A stretch of 5,042 nt of DNA, from positions 2,559 through 7,600 of the forward strand of contig PBPW01000070.1 in assembly GCA_002725545.1 (NCBI GenBank), read 5' to 3'. The notes below the pieces were generated by a model, which saw only the letters and a list, made by a program, of their open reading frames with translations, was not told the DNA's origin and searched no databases. The position numbers and the translations under genes were made by a program. This stretch comes from Fidelibacterota bacterium. Its GTDB lineage: Bacteria; Marinisomatota; Marinisomatia; Marinisomatales; TCS55. Each line of letters opens with the position of its first letter. The first letter of the stretch is position 1. Shown here piece by piece: positions 1 through 5,042 of the stretch.

Positions 1-940
1 TAGAGTTAGCAATCTTATTCAAAATAGAAGTCTCTAATGCTTTATCACCCCATACTGGTACACCATCACGAAGATCCCAATCAAACTCACAATCATCTGT
101 AATAACTCTAGTCTTACCCTGATATGGTTCTTTAGTTAGATGCCAACTACAAATTTTTATTCCTTGAGTAAAGTGTTGGTCTGCTGTATAATCAATCTCC
201 TTTAAATTATAAATCGTAGAGCAAAGTTTAAGGAACTTCTTACCAAACCCAGTAGTACCAATAAATGATGCAGGACAAACCTCACATAGATCACCACCAT
301 CCTCTAACATGTCAACATGCTGCAATAGGAACTTATTCCATTGCTTATTATTCTTTGCTTTAATAGTTGGATCTTGATAAGGGGGATTAGCAAGAATCGC
401 TGTTGGACGTAACACTGGTTTTTTGTGAGTTAGGGTGACGTTCTTGTCAATATATTCTACCCTATTTCTATGGTTAGCACAATCATCCCAGACTGTCAAT
501 CCATAAACATTAACATTCTTTTCCAACAACCTAGCAGTATGAGAACCGCTTGGATCGGAGTGTATAAGGGTCTGTGAGGTGTCTTTTAATTTACTAATCA
601 TTGGATCAAGAAGAATTAAAGGGATGGTCTGCTGGATGGCAGAGGACACTGAGAGGATATCTAATGTCTTAGTTACCGACTCTCTCATACTTGTTATGAT
701 AGTCTTAGACTCTGTACCAATACGACGTGTAAGTTTCTCTCTGCTATTGTGATTAGCATCTATAACATCAGAGAGTATACCCTCAGTATCACCACTAATA
801 TCACTATAGATTGGTGATTTTAAGATATCATCTATAGTATTAACATTCTTACCTTCCTTCAAGATATAAAAAACACAAAGAGGTAAACTCTTTAAAATTG
901 CCCTAACTACTTTCTTCTTTAAAGCGTTAGGGTCTGGTTC
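1..940 (-). CDS. N6-adenine DNA methyltransferase region (gamma/Eco57I-like), partial, probably expressed by -1 frameshift from the helicase gene
   Basis: This is an open minus-strand frame of 313 codons from the first shifted codon (GAA, 938-940) to the left edge, where it continues. The diagnostic motif is AILANPPYQDP, with NPPY at 377-388, the catalytic motif IV of amino-methyltransferases acting on adenine N6 with S-adenosylmethionine. About 50 residues upstream, HSDPSGSHTARLL (near 524-562) is the likely motif I, followed by VYGLTVWDD as motif II. Order I then IV fits the gamma class; the target-recognition domain probably lies past the left edge. Residues between the helicase end and motif I are helical and charged, like a coupling linker. 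The first in-frame ATG is at 686-688 and has no Shine-Dalgarno; a TTG at 860-862 has none either; a TGA closes the frame at 953-955. I therefore infer translation as a C-terminal extension of the helicase. Methyltransferase identity is secure; target and partner are unknown. Confidence 0.85.
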
Positions 941-961
941 TTTTTTACAGATTCAACCTCC
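901..961 (-). promoter_or_regulatory. Programmed -1 ribosomal frameshift signal (dnaX-like, three parts)
   Basis: Three elements are visible on the minus strand. First, GGAGGT at 961-956 is a Shine-Dalgarno-like stimulator, 9 nt before the slip site. Second, A AAA AAG at 946-940 is in the correct phase, because the helicase frame reads GTA AAA AAG. Third, after a 7-nt spacer, CCCTAAC (932-926) pairs perfectly with GTTAGGG (907-901). The hairpin can extend through a G-U pair and a CTTT/AAAG stem with one bulged A, about 12 pairs with a 7-nt loop. The zero-frame TAA (921-919) lies inside the hairpin; the -1 frame is closed by TGA at 955-953, just upstream, and open afterwards. The E. coli dnaX signal uses the same heptamer, an upstream Shine-Dalgarno and a downstream stem. 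Function is inferred; a miscounted A6 run is the alternative. Confidence 0.75.
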
Positions 962-2727
962 GCTTTATAACCACTCTCACTATTCATACTCTCATCACCT
1001 ACTACTGCTGTCTTTAATACCCTTGATGAAGCATTATCTGTAGCAAAAGTACTTATATTGTAGTTAAAATCAACATCATCTAGATTCAAAATTGACTCTA
1101 AACTTTCCATTGTAGACATAGTAGAATCAATATCAGTAGATAGAATACTATCAAATTCTTCCTGTGTTATATCCCTAAAACCATCTTCATAACCGTTAAG
1201 ATCCATAAACTGAACCTCATGATAGTTTCTCAACTCAGGATTATTATCACATGCTAACTGGAACGCAGTATTGATTGCTTTAAGAGCACGTTTACCATTA
1301 AAGTCAATCACCCACCAATCGTGTTTACCTGATCCTCCACGGAAGGCAAACTGAGTCCAGAACTCAAGAGATTCACCACCCTTACAATTGATAATAGTAT
1401 CAATCTTCTCATTGGTAAATCCTAATACATTTGCAGATTGAGTAAGAATAAGTGCTTTTGGATTTGATTCGATAAACTTATTAATTTCCCTTGCCTTATT
1501 TTTAGTATCACTAGTAACAACTAGAGTAGGATAATAACACTCAACAATTTTTTTAAACTCATGGCATGCTGCTATGCTAGATAGTGCCATCATAATAAAT
1601 CTTCCTTGCAGCATCTTCTGCTTCAATCCAATCTTTCTTTGTGGACCTTTAGGACTAAAGATATCAAAAGCAAAGTCAGTAGGAAGTTGTGGATTTAAAA
1701 ACTTACCAGTCTCTTTATCTATCAGGAATATATTATTAATTGAATCAGGATCATTACCAAAAATCTTACGATATGCAGGTGTCTGATATACTCTTATTAC
1801 TGGTTTCATTCTAGGACGTTTAAACAGTCCCTTTCTTACATCTAGTTGCTCATCAAAATAAGTATATACAAACTTATTATCATCATTAAAATCCCATACT
1901 ATGCTGTAAGCAGTACCAGATACATAAAGTGTCTTAGTATTATACCTCTCTTTAAGTTCAATAAACTCTTTTGCTGTAGAACCTATATGACACTCATCAG
2001 CAACAAGTAAATCTGGTTGGGGTATCTCACGATTCATTAATGATTGTACAGATGCCCATAGAACAATATTAACTGGACGTTCCATCCAAAATTCTAATTC
2101 CTGTTCCCAATTCTTATCCTTAACTGAAATATATCTAATAGTTGGGAAGAAGTCACGAGAATCATCCTTCCATGATTGCTCTGGTGAATTAAATCTAGAA
2201 CATACAACAGTCAACTTATAATCCCAATCCACAATATGCTTAAGAGTCATTATAGACTTACCTGCACGACACTTTGCAAACAATAAAAACTGTTGGTGAC
2301 CAGATTTCCATGCTTTAGATATCTTATTTAAAAAGTTCGTTTGATATGGGTATGGATTAAATGTCTTCCATGTTTTCTTTGCACCAGAGAAGAATTTCTC
2401 ATGAATCATTTGAACTACCATTGGCACACTAATAATATTCTCATCAACCTCAAAAGTCTCTCTACCAATCGCCGTAACACCAGGTATATCTTTCTTCAAA
2501 AAATCATGTACAACATGATCTTGATGACTTATATCCAAATCTCCATCAGGTCTTGTAGACTGATTCTCCCAGACTCTCAACGGGATGCGTTCACCATCAT
2601 ATACATCTATAACTTGATTTGCTTTACCATAATCACCATCTTTATGTCTCTTCTCATATGATCGTGTAGTCTCACCAAATCCAAACCTATGGGGTTTGTG
2701 TTTGTATCCATCACAATAAAAATGCAT
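919..2727 (-). CDS. SF2 (ResIII-type) helicase/translocase with GIY-YIG/T5orf172-like N-terminal region
   Basis: The product is 602 residues from ATG 2725-2727; I prefer this ATG to the adjacent TTG at 2728-2730, and numbering here counts the TTG as residue 1. Residues about 8-100 read like a T5orf172/GIY-YIG fold: FGFGETTRSYEKRH (16-29), then D71-x3-H75 where the family usually has E-x3-H, then GRETFEVDENI. The SF2 core follows: PYQ (128-130), Walker A AKCRAGKS (152-159), motif Ia VVCSRF (175-180), DECH box (245-248), SGTAY motif III (271-275), and a second RecA-like lobe with a motif V-like ILTQSANVLGF (428-438) and a motif VI-like QFAFRGG (460-466). An acidic tail (about 520-560) leads to the stop. 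The expected role is ATP-driven dsDNA translocation serving cleavage or modification. It lies 24 nt after the small gene, with no clear Shine-Dalgarno. Its last codons overlap the methyltransferase frame at an A AAA AAG site. Helicase call firm; nuclease call moderate. Confidence 0.85.
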   Translation of the reverse strand: MHFYCDGYKHKPHRFGFGETTRSYEKRHKDGDYGKANQVIDVYDGERIPLRVWENQSTRPDGDLDISHQDHVVHDFLKKDIPGVTAIGRETFEVDENIISVPMVVQMIHEKFFSGAKKTWKTFNPYPYQTNFLNKISKAWKSGHQQFLLFAKCRAGKSIMTLKHIVDWDYKLTVVCSRFNSPEQSWKDDSRDFFPTIRYISVKDKNWEQELEFWMERPVNIVLWASVQSLMNREIPQPDLLVADECHIGSTAKEFIELKERYNTKTLYVSGTAYSIVWDFNDDNKFVYTYFDEQLDVRKGLFKRPRMKPVIRVYQTPAYRKIFGNDPDSINNIFLIDKETGKFLNPQLPTDFAFDIFSPKGPQRKIGLKQKMLQGRFIMMALSSIAACHEFKKIVECYYPTLVVTSDTKNKAREINKFIESNPKALILTQSANVLGFTNEKIDTIINCKGGESLEFWTQFAFRGGSGKHDWWVIDFNGKRALKAINTAFQLACDNNPELRNYHEVQFMDLNGYEDGFRDITQEEFDSILSTDIDSTMSTMESLESILNLDDVDFNYNISTFATDNASSRVLKTAVVGDESMNSESGYKAEVESVKKNQTLTL

Positions 2728-2757
2728 CAATTTAAATTCACTGAACCTATTTTACCA
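2728..2757 (-). promoter_or_regulatory. Candidate extended -10 promoter and short leader for the helicase gene
   Basis: Between terminator and helicase ATG, the minus strand reads TGGTAAAAT (2757-2749), matching an extended -10 (TGn followed by a TATAAT-like hexamer). No convincing -35 is seen about 17 nt further upstream, where the terminator stem lies. Initiation about 7 nt downstream would leave a leader near 15 nt with no Shine-Dalgarno; an AGG at 2748-2746 is too far from the ATG. The placement directly after a terminator makes a new promoter reasonable, but AT-rich DNA gives such matches by chance. Confidence 0.35.
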
Positions 2758-2898
2758 TAAAAAAAACCCCTTGATAGGGGTTTGTGACGGATCGTAATCT
2801 GGATCGTAGTCTGGTTCTCTTGGATCAATCCGTGAATCCCACCAAAAGAACTGACATTGATCTAGACGCATATGAACTAATGGTTTATTTAATTTCAT
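2752..2898 (-). CDS. Small protein of unknown function, 48 aa, ATGA-coupled to the fibre gene
   Basis: The ATG at 2898-2896 overlaps the fibre gene's TGA (2897-2895) as ATGA, and GGAGG at 2907-2903 lies 4 nt before it, so translational coupling is well supported. The 48-residue product begins MKLNKPLVHMRLDQCQFF and is rich in aromatic and acidic residues: FFWW at 17-20, then a tandem D-Y-D-P pair at 30-37 coded by two near-identical 12-base units. I do not recognise the family and see no signal peptide or membrane segment. The last residues (about 39-48, with GFFLW at the end) are coded by the terminator hairpin and its T-run, and the TAA (2754-2752) lies beyond the T-run. A terminated transcript would thus have no stop codon. 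Co-expression with the fibre suggests a virion or assembly accessory role, but that is only context. Confidence 0.65.
   Translation of the reverse strand: MKLNKPLVHMRLDQCQFFWWDSRIDPREPDYDPDYDPSQTPIKGFFLW
2759..2783 (-). terminator. Rho-independent terminator after the fibre/small-gene unit
   Basis: On the minus strand, AAACCCCT (2783-2776) and AGGGGTTT (2771-2764) form an 8-bp perfect stem with an ATCA tetraloop, running into eight T residues (2766-2759). The T-run on this strand makes it a terminator for transcripts coming from the fibre gene. On the plus strand the hairpin is followed by only three T residues, so it is not clearly bidirectional. It separates the structural-gene transcript from the helicase-methyltransferase unit. 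Confidence 0.85.
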
Positions 2899-5042
2899 TT
2901 TGCCTCCAGTACATTTAATCTATCCTTTAATTCTATGATTTGTAATTGCTGTTCCTTGACTGCTTCAATTAAAAGAGCAACCATATTCTGATATGCAACT
3001 GACTTCAGTTTACTATCAGGATGTTCTTGTACAAGTTCTGGAAGAACCTTCTCAACCTCTTGTGCAATCAATCCCATCTCAAGAGCATCATTAGACTTAC
3101 GTCTGTAATTTACACCACGTAATGACTGAACTGTACTTAGAGCATGTGGAATAGTCTCAACATTATACTTAATACTTTCATCAGATGTAACTGTGATTGT
3201 ACCAGTAGAAGTTATGTTACCATTTGCAGCAATTCTAAGTCTCTCTGCTGGTGCAGATGGACCTGTCTCCATTGTACCAAAGGTAATACCAAACTGTCCA
3301 GATGATCCTTCAGATACACCACGGATATATCCTCTCTCACCACTGTTACCAGTATCGTAACCTTCCCACTTAATACCACCATACTCATATGAAGCATTAA
3401 GGATCGTATCAGTCTGAACAAATCTTAAGAAGTTACCCTTAGTATCTCCAGTAGTCTCTGGGTTAGTGGTAATAAGAACGTCTGCTTGATGAGTTGAGAC
3501 ACCAACTGTTCTAAACGTATTAGCATTAAGTTGCTGATTAAAGGTAGTAATACCAGTATTAATCAACCAACCATCAGGTACATTCCAAAGAACAGAATCC
3601 ATCCTGAACTCAACAGTGTTCTCGAATAGAACTGCACCAGCAGCATATAAAGAGTAACCTGGTTTTGCCTGAGAAGTTTCAATACCAACCTGTGCTGTGG
3701 TAGATATACCAACACCATCAAATACCCAAACGTCAGATACGTTTGTTAACTGTGAACCATCTCCTTTGAATGATCCACTAAAGATACCAACATAAGCACC
3801 ATCTGGTTTTGCTTGGATTGGACCAAACTTCATCCAGTTGTTATCATCAGTGTATACCCAACCAGCAGTACCACCTGAAGATGGTTCTGAATCGAAGGTT
3901 ACATCACCTACGTTACCAGCAGTAATAGGAGTTGATACACCAACAGTATACTGTCTAGCAATTGTTTCATCACCTTGGATGAATAAACTATTTGCTTCAA
4001 CAGGAGCGTTAGTAGTAACCTTCTTATTAAAGACTACAGGACCATTGAACTCAGAGATAATATTCTTATCCTTACCACCATCAACCTTTATTCCTCGGTT
4101 AACAGTTAGTTGGTCAGTATCCTCTACATCAAATCCAATAGCGTTTGTATTAGATGTAAGGTCTTCACCTGTAACTGTTGGTACTGGTGCTCCAGTAATT
4201 AAGTCTTGTCCACTAGATCCACTAGTAAACTTGTTAACAGTGTATTGGTTACCTTGGTCATCTAAACCATTATAGAATGGTGTACCACCATTATCTGATA
4301 CAGACTGTGATAATATCCTCTCTACATTCTTAAAGTCTCTATCCTGTCTGGATGGTAATGCAGTTGAGTAGTTACCTGGACCATATCCAAGATATTCAAA
4401 TGTGTGACCTGATGCACGAATAATTGAGTTACGTCTAAATTCAATCGGTTTGAACTTAACTCTCCTAATCTGAGATCCAATTGGGTGACTCTGTTTTTGA
4501 GTACCAAATAGACCACGGAATACATCAATCGTTGTATCCTGAACAACAGTCTCACTAATTCTCATTATCTCATTATCAACAATGAGGTAATCTCCAACAT
4601 TCCAGTTATAATTCAGAGCATTAGAGACTGTCAGTGTATTGATAGTTGGGTCTGTTAATGCAACAGTAATTGATGTAGTAATACCTGCATACTGTGGGGA
4701 TAATCTAGGAGATGCAAATTCATTAGCAGGATCAATAGTAGCAGCTTGAGCAGTATATCCTGTTGGATATAATGACCATCCAGTTCCAGTTGGGGTTACT
4801 GCCTGAGTACCTACACCAATATTAATTCCAAATGAATTAACTCCATAGATCTCAGTAACGTCAAATACACCATTGAATAATTCTTGATCAAATCCAATAA
4901 TTCTTGCACTATTATTGGTTAATAGACCGTGTGCATAATTGGTAACAGCACTTGCAATACCAGTAGTATTATTATAAGTCAGTGAAGTAATACCAACCAC
5001 CTCACCAGTTACATAGGATGTAACGTCAGATAGAATAGTATT
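2895..5042 (-). CDS. Fibre-like virion structural protein with C-terminal S74 intramolecular chaperone, 5'-partial
   Basis: The frame is open from the right edge (beginning NTILSDVTSYVTGE) to TGA 2895-2897, about 715 codons. The GTG at 4998-5000 is probably internal, not the start. Residue numbers count that GTG as 1. The chain is rich in Gly, Thr, Ser, Asn and Val, with short beta-type segments and recurring G-[IV]-x-T patterns, as in trimeric phage fibres. FKGDGSQLTNV (411-421) and AERLRIAANGNI (585-596) are typical of fibre proteins preceding an S74 domain. TSDESIK (605-611) supplies Ser606 and Lys611, matching the S-D-x3-K signature of the self-cleaving dyad. It is followed by MGLIAQEVEKVLPELV (642-657), and a C-terminal heptad helix (about 675-700). 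Known S74 domains help trimerise a beta-helical fibre and then cleave off. HTFEYLGYGPGNYSTALP (199-216) is, from memory, common in cyanophage structural proteins. Receptor-binding role is inferred. Confidence 0.85.
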   Translation of the reverse strand, partial: NTILSDVTSYVTGEVVGITSLTYNNTTGIASAVTNYAHGLLTNNSARIIGFDQELFNGVFDVTEIYGVNSFGINIGVGTQAVTPTGTGWSLYPTGYTAQAATIDPANEFASPRLSPQYAGITTSITVALTDPTINTLTVSNALNYNWNVGDYLIVDNEIMRISETVVQDTTIDVFRGLFGTQKQSHPIGSQIRRVKFKPIEFRRNSIIRASGHTFEYLGYGPGNYSTALPSRQDRDFKNVERILSQSVSDNGGTPFYNGLDDQGNQYTVNKFTSGSSGQDLITGAPVPTVTGEDLTSNTNAIGFDVEDTDQLTVNRGIKVDGGKDKNIISEFNGPVVFNKKVTTNAPVEANSLFIQGDETIARQYTVGVSTPITAGNVGDVTFDSEPSSGGTAGWVYTDDNNWMKFGPIQAKPDGAYVGIFSGSFKGDGSQLTNVSDVWVFDGVGISTTAQVGIETSQAKPGYSLYAAGAVLFENTVEFRMDSVLWNVPDGWLINTGITTFNQQLNANTFRTVGVSTHQADVLITTNPETTGDTKGNFLRFVQTDTILNASYEYGGIKWEGYDTGNSGERGYIRGVSEGSSGQFGITFGTMETGPSAPAERLRIAANGNITSTGTITVTSDESIKYNVETIPHALSTVQSLRGVNYRRKSNDALEMGLIAQEVEKVLPELVQEHPDSKLKSVAYQNMVALLIEAVKEQQLQIIELKDRLNVLEAK
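2903..2907 (-). promoter_or_regulatory. Shine-Dalgarno of the 48-aa small gene
   Basis: GGAGG followed by CAAA and then ATG. The site lies inside the last codons of the fibre gene and is the main reason for accepting the small gene; no other gene starts in the window have so good a match. Confidence 0.7.
2931..3185 (-). other. Peptidase S74 chaperone domain and predicted self-cleavage site
   Basis: This codes residues 606-690 of the fibre protein (numbered from GTG 5000). Predicted cleavage is just before Ser606, at the codon at 3183-3185, with Lys611 as partner in the dyad. By analogy with endosialidase-type fibres, the released piece would be about 96 residues and the mature fibre would end near position 3186. 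Confidence 0.7.

Noticed and set aside
686..688. ATG as an independent start for the methyltransferase
   Set aside because: There is no Shine-Dalgarno upstream, and it would discard about 85 codons of continuous open frame that begin exactly at the slip site.
940..946. Simple pseudogene or sequencing error at the A6 run
   Set aside because: Not excluded, but a plain error would not explain the correctly phased heptamer, the GGAGGT at dnaX-like distance and the perfect 7-bp stem; kept as the main alternative.
2882..2893. T4-like late promoter (TATAAATA-type) on the minus strand near the small-gene start
   Set aside because: The match (TTAAATAAA) is imperfect, lies inside the coding region and is expected by chance in AT-rich DNA.
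1574..4275. Plus-strand open frames at 1574-1786, 2341-2661 and 3838-4275
   Set aside because: Each lies wholly or mostly antisense to a well-supported minus-strand gene, lacks recognisable motifs, and has no convincing ribosome binding site.
3212..4555. Minus-strand open frames at 3212-3421 and 4322-4555
   Set aside because: They lie out of frame inside the fibre gene, with no domain and no start signals; shadows of the real frame.
4998..5000. GTG as the true start of the fibre protein
   Set aside because: The frame stays open to the right edge with similar composition and there is no ribosome binding site before the GTG, so the gene is partial.
1..5042. tRNA genes, CRISPR arrays, insertion sequences
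   Set aside because: Nothing resembling a cloverleaf, spaced repeats or terminal inverted repeats with a transposase was seen; almost every base is in a coding frame.

Overview
The window looks like part of a marine T4-like (cyanophage- or pelagiphage-type) myovirus genome. The DNA is AT-rich, everything is coded on the minus strand with almost no intergenic space, and the largest gene is a virion fibre/structural protein with a C-terminal S74 intramolecular chaperone. That is a lineage guess from gene style; no marker such as gp20 or gp23 is present.

Layout, read right to left on the minus strand: (1) a fibre-like structural protein whose 5' end lies beyond the right edge (2895-5042), open to the last base and ending in a Ser-Lys S74 domain; (2) an unrecognised 48-residue small gene (2752-2898), joined to it by an ATGA overlap and preceded by GGAGG; (3) a strong intrinsic terminator (2759-2783) lying inside the 3' end of that small gene; (4) a short gap with an extended -10-like element; (5) an SF2 helicase/translocase with a GIY-YIG-like N-terminal region (919-2727); (6) an N6-adenine DNA methyltransferase region with an NPPY motif (1-940), open to the left edge.

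The main result is how (5) and (6) connect. The methyltransferase frame has no plausible start of its own near the helicase end. It opens just after a TGA at 953-955. Exactly there the helicase frame reads GTA AAA AAG, an A AAA AAG slippery heptamer. It has a GGAGGT Shine-Dalgarno-like element 9 nt upstream and a CCCTAAC/GTTAGGG hairpin 7 nt downstream. This is the three-part layout of the bacterial dnaX -1 frameshift signal. A -1 slip would give one chain of at least about 909 residues: GIY-YIG-like region, helicase, linker, methyltransferase. Without the slip, translation stops six codons later and gives a free nuclease/helicase. The order resembles single-chain restriction-modification enzymes (Type ISP-like), here apparently split into two products by recoding. 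The main alternative is a one-base undercount in the A6 run.

A second regulatory oddity is that terminator-ended transcripts of the small gene would lack its stop codon, while transcription or translation running through the hairpin would lead into the helicase-methyltransferase unit.
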